Shown one piece after another: positions 27,015-36,806 of a stretch of DNA of 64,000 nucleotides. The notes under the pieces are model-generated. The model did not search any database. It saw only the letters and a list, made by a program, of their open reading frames with translations, and was not told the origin of the DNA. The DNA lies in NCBI GenBank assembly GCA_902790635.1, contig CADASN010000004.1, positions 1 to 64,000 of the forward strand, given 5' to 3'. The translations under genes and the position numbers were made by a program. Each line of letters starts with the position of its first letter. Within the stretch, counting starts at the first letter, position 1. The DNA is from an uncultured Bacteroidia bacterium. Its GTDB lineage: Bacteria > Bacteroidota > Bacteroidia > Bacteroidales > UBA932.

Positions 27015-27055
27015 TCATATCTTGACAAGTATTGGTTGGTCTTCGGGTACGCCGG

Positions 27056-27841
27056 CTATTCGCTTACGGCGTTCAGGGCGCGCTCATGCTCCGCCAGGGC
27101 ACGCTGCACGGAGACAGAGCGCTTGAGGACGAAGCCCGACCCCAGGTACTTGGTGCGGACATCCTCATCCGCTGCCAGCGACTGCGGGGTCCCCTGCTGG
27201 AGGATCGTCCCTTCGTACAGGAGGTAGGCACGGTCCGTGATGGCGAGGGTCTCACCGACGTTGTGGTCGGTGATGATCACGCCGATGTTGCGGTATTTGA
27301 GCTTGGCGATGATGTACTGGATGTCCTCCACGGCGATCGGATCGACCCCCGCAAACGGCTCGTCCAGCAGGATGAACTTGGGGTCGATGGCCAGGGCACG
27401 GGCAATCTCGCAGCGGCGCCGCTCGCCGCCGGAGAGCTGGATGCCCAGGGACTTGCGCACCTTGGAGAGGTTGAATTCGTCAATCAGCGACTCCAGGCGC
27501 CGGCGGCGCTGCTCGCGCGGGATGCCCCGCATCTCCATCACGGACTCGATATTGTCCTCGACGGACATCTTGCGGAACACGGAAGCGTCCTGGGGCAGGT
27601 AGCCGATCCCCTTCTGGGCGCGCAGGTACATCGGCAGTTCCGTGATATCCTCATCATCGAGATAGACGCGTCCGGCATTGGGGACAATCTGTCCGGTGAT
27701 CATGTAGAAACTGGTGGTCTTGCCAGCGCCGTTGGGGCCGAGGAATCCGACGATCTCCCCCTGCTCCACTTCCATCGACACGCCTTTGACGACCGTGCGG
27801 AGGCCGTATTTCTTGACGAGATTCTCGCAGCGTAGTTTCAT
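27056..27841 (-). CDS. lptB: LPS export ABC transporter ATP-binding protein
   Basis: A 261-residue ABC ATPase that powers LptB2FG, which extracts LPS from the inner membrane for transport to the outer membrane. Walker [10 protein letters not shown]-loop [11 protein letters not shown], signature LSGGERRR, Walker [14 protein letters not shown] and the ITDHN switch motif are all present. The [12 protein letters not shown] segment is typical of LptB. It lies four bases downstream of dnaX in the same direction. A C-terminal extension of about 20 residues is rich in arginine and glutamate. Confidence 0.94.
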   Translation of the reverse strand: MKLRCENLVKKYGLRTVVKGVSMEVEQGEIVGFLGPNGAGKTTSFYMITGQIVPNAGRVYLDDEDITELPMYLRAQKGIGYLPQDASVFRKMSVEDNIESVMEMRGIPREQRRRRLESLIDEFNLSKVRKSLGIQLSGGERRRCEIARALAIDPKFILLDEPFAGVDPIAVEDIQYIIAKLKYRNIGVIITDHNVGETLAITDRAYLLYEGTILQQGTPQSLAADEDVRTKYLGSGFVLKRSVSVQRALAEHERALNAVSE

Positions 27842-27845
27842 ATCC

Positions 27846-29603
27846 TTATTTGATATCCAGTCCGAGGTCCACGACCAGGTTGCGGACCTCCTCGTTCTTG
27901 CTCATCAGGTCTTCCGCCTTCTCCGTAGGCATGTAGATGCGCGGAGCCTGCTCCTCTTCGGGCAGCACGGCGGGCTCGAGGCGGATGCGGCCGCAGCCGG
28001 ACAAGCCTGCGAATTTGCCCTCCAGATCGCGCAGGATGCGCTCTTCGATCCACTTCTTCTGGGCTTCGTTGGTCACGGTGAAGGACACGACCTTGCGGCC
28101 CGCCTCCTCCCGGAAACTCAGCTGGGCATTCGCCAGGGCATTCGCCAGGCGCGGCTGGCTGGCATACATCGCCGCCAGGTCCTTCCACTTCCCCGCCAAC
28201 ACCTCATCGGAAGGGAGCTGCTGCGCCGCTTCTTCCTGCGTCGCTGCCGGCTTCACCACATCCGGCTCCGGTTCGCTCATCAAAGCACTGAGTGACAACG
28301 ACGACCCGGTCTTCCTTTTTGGAGGTTTCTGCACCGCCGGCTCCCCACCAGCGGCGGAGTCACCGGGCACCCTCGAAGAACCGTGGCCGCCGGTGGTCGC
28401 GGGAACGGGAGGGGCCCCAGCGCCAGCTTGGGAGGGACGGGCGCTTTGCGCGATGTTCGGCGAGGATTCGCCGGTGCGAATCTGCGGAGCTGTTGCAGCA
28501 TCCACTGGAACTTGATTCAAAAACGCCAGTTTCATCAAGGCGAATTCAATATGCAACCGCGGGTTGGTCGCAAGCCGATAACCGGCCTCGCACTGGGTCG
28601 TCACGCCGAGCGCGTCATACAGCCATTTCACGCTGCAGCGCTCCCCCTGCTCCTTGTAGCGGACCCGCAGCGAGTCGGGCAGGTCCAGCAGCGCCTCCAG
28701 GCCGCCCGTCCGGCTCACCAAGAGGTCGCGCAGGTGCGCGCTCAACGCAGAGACGAAATGCAGCGCGTTGAAGCCCTTCGAGAGGATCTCATCGAACTCC
28801 AGCAACGCCGTCGCATAGTCCCCGGACAGGAATGCATCCACCAGCCGGAAGCTGTACTCATAGTCCAGTACGCCCAGGTTGCGGATCACATCCTCGTAAT
28901 GGATATCCGTCCCGCAGAAGGCGACCGTCTGGTCAAAGAGGGTCAGTGCATCGCGCATCGCGCCGTCCGCCTTGTGGGCGATCACATGCAGCGATTCGTC
29001 GTCCACCTGCACCCCTTCCTTGCCCGCGATGCCGCGGAGGTTGCGCACGATGTCGGGCACGCCGATGCGGTTGAAATCATAAGTCTGGCAACGGCTCAGG
29101 ATGGTCGGCAGGATCTTGTGCTTCTCCGTCGTGGCGAGGATGAAGATGGCATGTGCGGGCGGCTCCTCCAGGGTCTTGAGGAAGGCGTTGAAAGCCGACT
29201 GCGAGAGCATGTGCACCTCATCGATGATATAGACCGAATAGCGGCCCACCTGCGGCGGGATCTGGACCTGGTCCATGAGGTTTTTGATATCCTCGACACC
29301 GTTGTTGGACGCCGCATCCAGTTCGTGGATACAGTAGGAGCGCCCTTCGGCGAAAGAGCGGCAGGAGTCACATTCGCCGCAAGGCTCCAGGTCCGGGCCC
29401 GGATGGGCGCAGTTGATCGTCTTGGCAAAAATGCGCGCGGCACTGGTTTTGCCTACTCCACGGGGACCGCAGAACAGATAGGCATGCGCAAGCTGACCCC
29501 GCTGGATCGAATTCTTGAGGGTCCTGGCGATATTGTCCTGTCCGATCAGGGACTCGAAGGAGTCCGGACGGTATTTTCGGGCTGATACAACGTAGTCTGA
29601 CAT
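27846..29603 (-). CDS. dnaX: DNA polymerase III subunit gamma/tau
   Basis: A 585-residue clamp-loader ATPase that places the sliding clamp at primer ends. Walker [12 protein letters not shown], zinc-binding cysteines ([17 protein letters not shown]), DEVHMLS and the sensor motif [12 protein letters not shown] are intact. Residues about 370-470 form a variable linker rich in P, G, A and S, and the C-terminal tau region follows. The ATG follows the -7 box by only six bases, so the transcript may be nearly leaderless. Confidence 0.95.
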   Translation of the reverse strand: MSDYVVSARKYRPDSFESLIGQDNIARTLKNSIQRGQLAHAYLFCGPRGVGKTSAARIFAKTINCAHPGPDLEPCGECDSCRSFAEGRSYCIHELDAASNNGVEDIKNLMDQVQIPPQVGRYSVYIIDEVHMLSQSAFNAFLKTLEEPPAHAIFILATTEKHKILPTILSRCQTYDFNRIGVPDIVRNLRGIAGKEGVQVDDESLHVIAHKADGAMRDALTLFDQTVAFCGTDIHYEDVIRNLGVLDYEYSFRLVDAFLSGDYATALLEFDEILSKGFNALHFVSALSAHLRDLLVSRTGGLEALLDLPDSLRVRYKEQGERCSVKWLYDALGVTTQCEAGYRLATNPRLHIEFALMKLAFLNQVPVDAATAPQIRTGESSPNIAQSARPSQAGAGAPPVPATTGGHGSSRVPGDSAAGGEPAVQKPPKRKTGSSLSLSALMSEPEPDVVKPAATQEEAAQQLPSDEVLAGKWKDLAAMYASQPRLANALANAQLSFREEAGRKVVSFTVTNEAQKKWIEERILRDLEGKFAGLSGCGRIRLEPAVLPEEEQAPRIYMPTEKAEDLMSKNEEVRNLVVDLGLDIK

Positions 29604-29609
29604 AACTTA

Positions 29610-29617
29610 CAAATGTA
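29610..29617 (-). promoter_or_regulatory. -7 box of dnaX
   Basis: TACATTTG on the minus strand, six bases before the dnaX ATG. No clear -33 TTG is seen at the usual distance. Confidence 0.4.
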
Positions 29618-29629
29618 ATGATTTTTAGT

Positions 29630-29637
29630 TAACTTTG
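29630..29637 (+). promoter_or_regulatory. -7 box of the secreted-protein gene at 29642
   Basis: TAACTTTG lies four bases before the ATG at 29642. In this phylum transcription normally starts five to seven bases after the box, so the message would begin at or near the start codon. No -33 element is evident. Confidence 0.35.
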
Positions 29638-29641
29638 GGAT

Positions 29642-30415
29642 ATGAAAACCCGTTTGCTCCATCTTTTTATCGCCCTGTCGCTGCTGTCCGTCAGCCTGTC
29701 CGCTGCCGGGCAGGGCAAAATCTATACGCGCAAAGTCCGGCTCGGGGACTTCCCCACCCGTACCACCAAAGTCGTCCTGGCCGGCAACTCGATCCTCGAA
29801 CTCGCCCTGCGCGAAGAGATTGCCGTCCACTGGCGCATCTCCCCCTACGAATTCTGCTCTCCGGAAGAATACGCCGGCCTGCGGACCTCCAACGACCACT
29901 ATTTCCTCACGCTGGCGCACGACGAGGGCATTGCCTTCCTGATCCTGGCCAAAGGCGGCCGGGACGATGAGCGGGAGAGCCTCAAGAAACCCTTTGAAGT
30001 CGTCCGCGTACCGATTGCGAATTATGAGGACCCCAGCGGCCGGGAACTGGTCCTGATGGGGGCTTTCCTGGACATCATCCAGGCTTTTGTCGAAGACGCG
30101 ATGATCTCCGACCGCACGGCTTACAGCGGCCTGTCAGCCGCCAACGGCAGCAAACTGCAAGGCAAGACCCTCTACCTCGATCCGGACCGGGCGGACGAAG
30201 CCTGCCTGCAGCAGGAGCCGGATGCCCTGGTCGGCATCACCATCGCGCCTTCGCAGATCAGTTTCGAGTCCGTCTGCTACAAAATGCTGATCGCGGCCGA
30301 CACCCATGAACTGTTCTATTATGACAAAGCCAGATACAAAGGACCCCTCGACGGACGATTCACGGATGCTGAGATCAAGCGATTCGAACGGAGGGGAGCG
30401 GAGGTCAGGAGATAA
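29642..30415 (+). CDS. Secreted protein of unknown function
   Basis: A 257-residue protein with a clear signal peptide (1-24, ending SAAGQ). I do not recognise the family. The mature part is mixed alpha/beta, without obvious repeats, cysteine pairs (three Cys, two of them near FCSPE and SVCYK) or membrane segments. A basic tail ends in RRGAEVRR. Codon use is like its neighbours. It stands alone, divergent from dnaX and convergent with the broken HTH gene. Confidence 0.65.
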   Translation: MKTRLLHLFIALSLLSVSLSAAGQGKIYTRKVRLGDFPTRTTKVVLAGNSILELALREEIAVHWRISPYEFCSPEEYAGLRTSNDHYFLTLAHDEGIAFLILAKGGRDDERESLKKPFEVVRVPIANYEDPSGRELVLMGAFLDIIQAFVEDAMISDRTAYSGLSAANGSKLQGKTLYLDPDRADEACLQQEPDALVGITIAPSQISFESVCYKMLIAADTHELFYYDKARYKGPLDGRFTDAEIKRFERRGAEVRR

Positions 30416-30418
30416 CGG

Positions 30419-30979
30419 CTACTTGATCAGGGACTTGATGTAGCCGTCGATGTTCTTGTCGTGTTCGCCCAGGCCCAGCTTCTTGCGGATGAGCCCCACA
30501 TTCTAGTAATGACGCCCGTCCTGGGTGTATTGTTGGATACTTTTACCGTTGAGGCCCATCGCATAGAGGCAGCAGACCTCCATCTCTTCATCAGTAAGGC
30601 CGCACTCCCGCAGGCGGGAAATCATCGCGGGCTGCCAGCGCTCGTACAGCTGCAGGTTTTCCCGCATAAAGATCTCGCGGTCCGCTACCAAAGATTCTAT
30701 TTCCTTCAGAATGACTTCGTTCAGTTCCCGGTCCCCGGAGATCCCTGCCGCCATCAGACGGCCGATCAGGGAGGCACGACGCTCCAGCAACGGACGGATA
30801 TCTTCGTTCTCGGCCCGGTCCCGAAGCTGATTGAGCAAAGCCTGCTCCATCTGCAGGTTCCTGATCAGTTCCTGACTGTGCTTCTGCTTCTTTTTGAAGG
30901 CATCGATCCACAGGGCCTGAAACGTGATGACCACGACCATCAGGCCCAACAAGACGATACCGACAATTCCCCAGTCCAT
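30419..30979 (-). pseudogene. Membrane-anchored HTH regulator interrupted by an in-frame TAG
   Basis: The open part (30506-30979) encodes 158 residues: one transmembrane helix (4-24), a coiled-coil linker rich in K, E and Q (28-115), then the start of a helix-turn-helix (CGLTDEEMEVCCLYAMGLNG). A TAG at 30503-30505 stops it inside the HTH. The same frame continues without shift for 27 codons (NVGLIRKKLGLGEHDKNIDG...) to a TAG at 30419-30421, completing the domain as in related Bacteroidota regulators. A single CAG-to-TAG change would explain it. It is co-directional with the LytTR gene and follows it by six bases. Alternatives are stop readthrough or a base-calling error. Confidence 0.75.
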
Positions 30980-30985
30980 TCCGCG

Positions 30986-31357
30986 TTATTTCCGTCCCAA
31001 TAAGGCTTCTTTGACCGATTTCCACTTGCGATAGGAAACATCCAGGACGACCTCGTCCGACAGGACAACCTGACGCTTGCGGGCATTGATATAACGGATC
31101 TCCGTGATCTCGGCGAGGTTGACCAGCATGTTGTGGTTGATCCGGATGAAACCGGCGCCGGAAAGATCTTCTTCGAAGAGTTTGAGAAGGCGGATACAAA
31201 CGAGCTCCGTACCGTCCTTCAAGTTCAAACGGGAGACATTGCCCTCACACTGGACATAGAGGATCTCACTGCTGAGAACCCGCTTGATGGTGGGACCGGA
31301 TTTGATGAACAAGGCCTTCTCGGCCGCGGTGCGTTTCTGTTCCATGTAGAAGGTCAT
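30986..31357 (-). CDS. LytTR-domain transcription regulator
   Basis: A protein of 119-123 residues that consists almost only of a LytTR DNA-binding domain (ILYVQCEGNVSRLNL, then FIRINHNMLVNLAEI). There is no receiver domain. The start may be 31357 or the internal ATG at 31345. Together with the following membrane-anchored HTH gene it looks like a two-gene regulatory unit; its targets are unknown. Confidence 0.82.
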   Translation of the reverse strand: MTFYMEQKRTAAEKALFIKSGPTIKRVLSSEILYVQCEGNVSRLNLKDGTELVCIRLLKLFEEDLSGAGFIRINHNMLVNLAEITEIRYINARKRQVVLSDEVVLDVSYRKWKSVKEALLGRK

Positions 31358-31376
31358 TCGTTGGTTTTTCTATTTG

Positions 31377-31406
31377 CAAAGATAAGCGATTAGAGTTTTG
31401 CAACAA
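31377..31406 (-). promoter_or_regulatory. Promoter of the LytTR gene
   Basis: On the minus strand TTG at 31404-31406, 19 bases, then TATCTTTG at 31377-31384. The ATG follows 19 bases later. Confidence 0.6.
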
Positions 31407-31510
31407 CCACTATTAGACTTTTTTTTAAAAATAATAACGCATTAATTCACAGAAACTTGGATGATATTACACCCAAAACGCACTTATCCGAGTTTTGCAG
31501 GTAGCACAAG

Positions 31511-31542
31511 CAAAAAAGAAAAAAACCCGCCACTTGGGCGGG
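31511..31542 (-). terminator. Intrinsic terminator of the NtrC-like gene
   Basis: On the minus strand the stem CCCGCC/GGCGGG (31526-31542, loop CAAGT) is followed by a T-rich tract TTTTTTTCTTTTTT (31511-31525). It lies 38 bases after the stop at 31580. The rest of the 31407-31510 gap is AT-rich, with nothing I recognise. Confidence 0.85.
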
Positions 31543-31579
31543 ATGTCGCACTTATTTAACAATAAGGCACTTGGCAAAA

Positions 31580-32725
31580 TCAGAGGTTTACAAAATCCCT
31601 GACATTGTCCGCACTGACAGGTTCGTCACCGAGGATAAGCAGCCGGTCCACCACGTTGTCCAGTTCGCGGATGTTGCCGGGCCAGGACTTCTGCTTCAGC
31701 AGTTCGACCGCCTGCGGCGAGAAACTGCGGGCGCGTGCGCCGTCGGTGTATTTGTCCAGGAAGAAATCGATCAGCAGCGGGATGTCGTCCCGGCGCTCGT
31801 CCAGGGAAGGGACCTTGATGACGATGACGCTGAGCCGGTGGTAGAGATCCTCGCGGAAATTGCCCTTCTCGATCTCGGCCGCGAGATTCTTGTTGGTCGC
31901 GGCGATGACGCGCACGTCCACCTCGATGTCCTTGTCGGAGCCGACGCGGGAGAGCTTCTTCTCCTGCAGGACCCGGAGCACCTTGGCCTGCGCCGCCAGG
32001 CTCATGTCGCCGATCTCATCGAGGAACAGGGTCCCGCCGTCGGCCTGCTCGAATTTGCCTTTGTGCTGCTTGATGGCCGAGGTGAACGAGCCTTTCTCAT
32101 GCCCGAACAGTTCGCTTTCGATCAGTTCGCCCGGGATGGCGGCGCAGTTCACTTCGACGAAAGGCTTCGCACTGCGGTTGCTCTGCTGGTGGAGGTTGCG
32201 CGCCACCAGTTCCTTGCCGGAACCGTTGGGGCCGATGATGAGAACCCGGGCATCCGTAGGGGCCACCTTCGAGATCATCTCACGAATATGCTGCATCGGC
32301 GCGGATTCGCCGACCATGTCGGCACCGTAAACCTTTTTCTTGAGGGCCTTGTTCTGCGTAGTGAGGGTGACCTTCTCGGTAGCGTTCTTGATGGTGATCA
32401 GGATCCGGTTGAGGTCCAACGGCTTTTGGACGAAGTCGAAGGCCCCCCGCTTGATGCACTCCACCGCCGTGTCGATATCGGCATGGCCGGAGATCATCAC
32501 CACCGCGGCATCAATCCCCATCTCCGTCAGCTTGCCCAGCACTTCGATACCGTCCATGCCCGGCATCTTGATGTCGCAGAAGATCACGTCGAACTTCTCT
32601 TTTTCAACTTTCTGGAGCGCCACGGCGCCGTCCTCGGCGGTCTCCACCTCGTAGCCTTCGTCTCCGAGGATCTCTCCCAGCGAGTTGCGGATCGCCCGCT
32701 CGTCATCAACGATCAGAACTTTCAT
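31580..32725 (-). CDS. NtrC-family sigma-54-type response regulator lacking a DNA-binding domain
   Basis: A 381-residue protein: receiver domain (1-120, phosphorylation site D51 in IFCDIKMPG) and an AAA+ sigma-54 interaction domain (about 135-365, Walker A GPNGSGKE ending at about 172, Walker B GGTLFLDEIG). Family members normally have a Fis-type HTH after this; here the chain ends at DNVRDFVNL, about 60-70 residues early. The sigma-54 contact loop, normally GAFTGA, reads GSFTSA (212-217). A shortened, HTH-less form is common among Bacteroidota as far as I recall. The sensor kinase at 15259-18765 is a possible partner. Confidence 0.88.
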   Translation of the reverse strand: MKVLIVDDERAIRNSLGEILGDEGYEVETAEDGAVALQKVEKEKFDVIFCDIKMPGMDGIEVLGKLTEMGIDAAVVMISGHADIDTAVECIKRGAFDFVQKPLDLNRILITIKNATEKVTLTTQNKALKKKVYGADMVGESAPMQHIREMISKVAPTDARVLIIGPNGSGKELVARNLHQQSNRSAKPFVEVNCAAIPGELIESELFGHEKGSFTSAIKQHKGKFEQADGGTLFLDEIGDMSLAAQAKVLRVLQEKKLSRVGSDKDIEVDVRVIAATNKNLAAEIEKGNFREDLYHRLSVIVIKVPSLDERRDDIPLLIDFFLDKYTDGARARSFSPQAVELLKQKSWPGNIRELDNVVDRLLILGDEPVSADNVRDFVNL

Positions 32726-32760
32726 GATTTCGTTTGCTTTTTGTTATTTGCCGGCGGCAA

Positions 32761-34815
32761 TTATCCAACAATCGCGCCATTGCATACCGCCTCCTGCGGG
32801 GTAATGAACCGCATCGAGCCGTCACCTTGCTTCGCCATCAGGATCATCCCGTGGCTCTCGATGCCGCGGATGGTCCGGGGCTTGAGGTTTGCCAGGATGC
32901 AGATCTGCTTGCCGACCATGGCCTCCGGGGTGTAGTATTCGGCGATGCCGGACACGATCGTGCGGCGGTCGATGCCCGTATCGATGGTCAGCTTGAGCAG
33001 TTTGTCCGTCTTGGGCACGCGCTCCGCTTCCAGGACCGTGGCCGTGCGGATGTCCATCTTCTCGAACTCTTCGAAGGTACATTCTTCCTTCTGCGGAGGC
33101 ACCTGCTTCGCAGCCTCAGCCGCTGCAGCCGCCTCGCGCTCGGCACGGATCCGGGCCAGGCGCTCCAGCTGGGCGTCGATGGGCGCATCCTCGATCTTGG
33201 CGAAAAGCAGTTCGGCCTCGCCAAGCTGGTGACCGGCGGGCAGCACCTGGGGACGGCCCAGGATCTCCCAATCCAGCGGGGAGCCGAGCATCGCGCGCAG
33301 CCGCTTCGCGGCAAATGGCGTGAACGGCTCGAAAGCGATGGCCAGGTCCGCGCAGATCTGCAGGGAGATATTGAGGATGGTCGCCGTGCGGTCGAGGTCG
33401 GTCTTGGCCACCTTCCAGGGTTCAGTGTCAGAGATATACTTGTTGCCGGCACGGGCGATGCCCATCGCATCCTTGAGGGCCTCGCGGAACTTGAAGCCCT
33501 CGAGATTCTTCTCCATCGAGGCCTTCAGCAGCGGGATCTGCGCCAGGACTTCCTTGTCGATCTCCTCGAGCGGGCCGCACGGGGGAACCTTGCCTCCGAA
33601 ATATTTGTGCGTGAGCACCATGGCCCGGTTGACGAAATTGCCGAAGACGGCCACCAACTCGCTGTTGTTGCGCTGCTGGAAGTCTTTCCAGCTGAAATCA
33701 TTGTCCTTGGTCTCGGGGGCGTTGGCCGTCAGCACGTAGCGCAGCACATCCTGCTTGCCCGGGAAATCCTGGAGATACTCATGCGCCCAGACCGCCCAGC
33801 CGCGGGAAGTCGAGATCTTGTCGCCTTCCAGGTTGAGGAACTCGTTGGCGGGGACGTTGTCCGGCAGGATGTAGCCGTCGCCATAGGCCTTGAGCATCGA
33901 CGGGAACACGATGCAGTGGAAGACGATGTTGTCCTTGCCGATGAAGTGGACCAGCCGGGTGTCCGGGGACTTCCACCAGCGCTCCCAGCTGTCGGGCAGG
34001 AGTTCCTGCGTATTGGATATATAGCCGATCGGCGCATCAAACCACACATAGAGGACCTTGCCTTCGGCACCTTCCACCGGCACGGGCACGCCCCAGTCGA
34101 GGTCGCGCGTGACGGCGCGCGGCTGCAGGCCGCCGTCCAGCCAGCTCTTGACCTGGCCGTAGACATTGGTGCGCCACTCCGGATGGCCTTCGAGAATCCA
34201 CTCGCGCAGCCAGGCTTCATAGTCCTGGAGCGGGAGGTACCAGTGGGTGGTCTTTTTCTTGATGGGCGCAGCTCCGCTGAGTTTGCTCCGCGGGTTGATC
34301 AGTTCCTCGGGGCTGAGGGTGCTGCCGCACTTCTCGCACTGGTCGCCGTAGGCGCCTTCGTTGCCGCAGCGCGGACAGGTGCCGACGATGTAGCGGTCCG
34401 CCAGGAACTGCTTCGCCTCGGGATCGTAGTACTGCTCGCTCTCCTTCGTGATGAACTTGCCTTCGTCATAGAGCTTGCGGAAGAAGCCCGAGGCGTTCTT
34501 CGCATGCACCTCGGACGAGGTGCGGCCATAGATGTCGAAATGGATGCCCAGGCCCTCGAAGGAGTCCTTGATGATCCCGTGGTAACGGTCCACGATGTCC
34601 TGCGGGGTGCATCCCTGCTGGCGGGCCTTGATCGTGATCGGCACACCGTGCTCGTCGGAGCCGCAGACATACAGGACTTCCCGTCCGCGCATGCGCAGAT
34701 AGCGTACATAGATGTCGGCAGGCACATAGACACCGGCCAGATGGCCGATGTGGATCGGACCGTTTGCGTAGGGCAACGCGCAGGTCACCAGGGTTCTTTT
34801 AAATTCTTTGTCCAT
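32761..34815 (-). CDS. metG: Methionyl-tRNA synthetase
   Basis: A 684-residue enzyme that charges tRNA-Met. The HIGH-type motif is PIHIGH near residue 22, the zinc knuckle is [17 protein letters not shown], and the KMSKS loop is present as KISTS in [11 protein letters not shown]. The C-terminal 105 residues (about 580-684) form the EMAP/Trbp111-like tRNA-binding domain, joined by an alanine-rich linker. The gene's ATG overlaps the stop of dnaG by one base (TAATG), so the two are coupled. Confidence 0.96.
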   Translation of the reverse strand: MDKEFKRTLVTCALPYANGPIHIGHLAGVYVPADIYVRYLRMRGREVLYVCGSDEHGVPITIKARQQGCTPQDIVDRYHGIIKDSFEGLGIHFDIYGRTSSEVHAKNASGFFRKLYDEGKFITKESEQYYDPEAKQFLADRYIVGTCPRCGNEGAYGDQCEKCGSTLSPEELINPRSKLSGAAPIKKKTTHWYLPLQDYEAWLREWILEGHPEWRTNVYGQVKSWLDGGLQPRAVTRDLDWGVPVPVEGAEGKVLYVWFDAPIGYISNTQELLPDSWERWWKSPDTRLVHFIGKDNIVFHCIVFPSMLKAYGDGYILPDNVPANEFLNLEGDKISTSRGWAVWAHEYLQDFPGKQDVLRYVLTANAPETKDNDFSWKDFQQRNNSELVAVFGNFVNRAMVLTHKYFGGKVPPCGPLEEIDKEVLAQIPLLKASMEKNLEGFKFREALKDAMGIARAGNKYISDTEPWKVAKTDLDRTATILNISLQICADLAIAFEPFTPFAAKRLRAMLGSPLDWEILGRPQVLPAGHQLGEAELLFAKIEDAPIDAQLERLARIRAEREAAAAAEAAKQVPPQKEECTFEEFEKMDIRTATVLEAERVPKTDKLLKLTIDTGIDRRTIVSGIAEYYTPEAMVGKQICILANLKPRTIRGIESHGMILMAKQGDGSMRFITPQEAVCNGAIVG

Positions 34816-36806
34816 TATCTCGTGTTTTTTTCTCTTCCCATTTTCTGTCGGATCCGGCGCTGGGCCGTCTGGATCTTGATCATCTCCTGCAGGACGGCCG
34901 CTTCCTGCTCCGCAGGCAGCTCCGGCAGGCTCCGCCTGAGGGTATCGTAGCGGTCCTGCATCCGTCGCTCCGCATAGACCAGGATCGCACGGGGCAGCTG
35001 GGTCACCAGCCAGGAGTCGATCGTGGTCATCGAACGCTCGAAGGCGTTCACCGTCAGCTGGTATTTCTCCGTGGAGAGCTCCGCGACAACCCCGGCCACC
35101 CGGCGGTCCGCGTCATCCAGCAGGCGCTTGACGATCTCCTCCTGGCTGCAGCCTTCCTCGTACAAAGCCATGTAGGCATCATAAACGGCAGCATAAACGC
35201 TGTTGGCCATCCGCGTACCATCGCTGAACGCATCCCGGAGGAAATCCGCCACCGTAGGCTTGTCATCCTCGCTGCCGCTGTAGTAGTCCGAGTCGCTCTC
35301 AAAGTCCAGTTCGTGGCAGCCGTATCGGAGCAGGAATGACAGCAAATCCCGTTCCGCAGGGCCCAGGATGCGGTTTTCTTCCGTCCACGCGGACGCCGGG
35401 GCCTCGCGGGGCCCCTCGGAGGCAGGTGCATCTTCCGGTCCTTCCGGCGGCAGGCCGTTGCGGCGGCGCCGCTCTTCGCGTTCCCGCGCCTTCAGCACCT
35501 CCTCCTGGAGGAAGCGGTGCGTGCGCGCGATCCGCTCGAGCAGGTTCGACACTTCCATGTCGAACTGCCGGGCGACGGCCTCCGCATAGGTCGTTCGCTT
35601 CACGGCGTCCGGGATGTGCGCGATGGTGTCGGCGATCCCGTTGATCAGTCCGGCCTTCTTGACCGGATCCCCCGCTGCCTGCGCGAGCATTTTGTCGGTA
35701 TTGAAGACGATGAAATCCTTCTCGTTCTCCGCAATATAGGCCCGGACTTCTTCCAGGCTGTGCTTGCGTGAGAACGAATCGGGGTCTTCGCCTTCCGGCA
35801 GGGGGACGATACGCACATTCATCCCCTCGTCCAGGATCATCGGCACGGCCCGTTCGGCGGCGTGGATGCCGGCCGAATCGCCGTCGTACATGATCGTGAT
35901 GTTCTCCGTGAATTTCTTGATCAGGCGCACCTGCTCCACCGTGAGCGAAGTCCCGCAGGAGGCCACGACGTTGGTGATCCCGAGCTGGTGCATCATCACC
36001 ACGTCCACGTTGCCCTCCACCAGGATGCAGCGGTCCTCCCGGGCAATGCTGCTCTTCGCGAAATAGATGCCCAGCAGGTTGCGGCTCTTGACGTAGATCT
36101 CCGTCTCCGGCGAATTGACGTATTTGGCCGGATTGTCCGAACGGAGCGTCCGGCCGCTGAACGCAAGCACCCGCCCGCTCACCGAATGGATCGGAAACAT
36201 CACGCGCTCGCGGAAACGGTCCGTCAGGCTGCCGTCTTCGTTCTGCAGCGCCAGGCCCGCCGCGACCAGGTATTCATCTTTATAACCGGCCTGACGGGCG
36301 GCGTCCACCAGCGTGCTGCGGCCGGACGGGGCCCAGCCGAGGCCCCATTTCTCTATCGTCTCATCCTCGATCCCGCGGGTCCGGTAGTAGGCATACCCCA
36401 CGGCATGGCCCTCCCCCGACTTGAGCTGCGCGTTGAAAAACTGCCGGGCGAAGTCGGACACCAGCAGCAGGCTCTCGCTGCGCTGCCGCCGGGCGATCTC
36501 CTCGGCGGACTCTTCTTCTTCCTGGACCTCGATGTGATACTTCCGGGCCAGGTACCGGAGAGCATCCACATAGGAGAGGTGCTCGTATTCCATCAAGAAG
36601 CCCACCGCCGTCCCGGACTTGCCGCAACCGAAGCATTTGTAGATGCCGCGCGCCGGCTCGACATGGAAGGAAGGCGTCTTCTCGTTATGGAAAGGACAAC
36701 AGGCCCACAGGCTGCTCCCCCGCCGCCGCAACGTGACGAAATCGCCCACAACATCTTCGATGCGGGCGGTATCCAGAATCAGGTTGACGGTCTCCTGCGG
36801 TATCAC
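34815..36806 (-). CDS. dnaG: DNA primase
   Basis: A 663-residue enzyme that makes RNA primers at the replication fork. The N-terminal zinc ribbon (C37, H40, C58, C61; [15 protein letters not shown] and YKCFGCG) and the TOPRIM core (LVEGNVDVV and MYDGDSAG) are present. The C-terminal region should bind the DnaB helicase. Its start overlaps the recQ stop by four bases (ATGA). Confidence 0.96.
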   Translation of the reverse strand: MIPQETVNLILDTARIEDVVGDFVTLRRRGSSLWACCPFHNEKTPSFHVEPARGIYKCFGCGKSGTAVGFLMEYEHLSYVDALRYLARKYHIEVQEEEESAEEIARRQRSESLLLVSDFARQFFNAQLKSGEGHAVGYAYYRTRGIEDETIEKWGLGWAPSGRSTLVDAARQAGYKDEYLVAAGLALQNEDGSLTDRFRERVMFPIHSVSGRVLAFSGRTLRSDNPAKYVNSPETEIYVKSRNLLGIYFAKSSIAREDRCILVEGNVDVVMMHQLGITNVVASCGTSLTVEQVRLIKKFTENITIMYDGDSAGIHAAERAVPMILDEGMNVRIVPLPEGEDPDSFSRKHSLEEVRAYIAENEKDFIVFNTDKMLAQAAGDPVKKAGLINGIADTIAHIPDAVKRTTYAEAVARQFDMEVSNLLERIARTHRFLQEEVLKAREREERRRRNGLPPEGPEDAPASEGPREAPASAWTEENRILGPAERDLLSFLLRYGCHELDFESDSDYYSGSEDDKPTVADFLRDAFSDGTRMANSVYAAVYDAYMALYEEGCSQEEIVKRLLDDADRRVAGVVAELSTEKYQLTVNAFERSMTTIDSWLVTQLPRAILVYAERRMQDRYDTLRRSLPELPAEQEAAVLQEMIKIQTAQRRIRQKMGREKNTR

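Noticed and set aside
31358..31579. A tRNA or riboswitch in the AT-rich gap
   Set aside because: No cloverleaf or known aptamer pattern seen; only a promoter and a terminator are supported.
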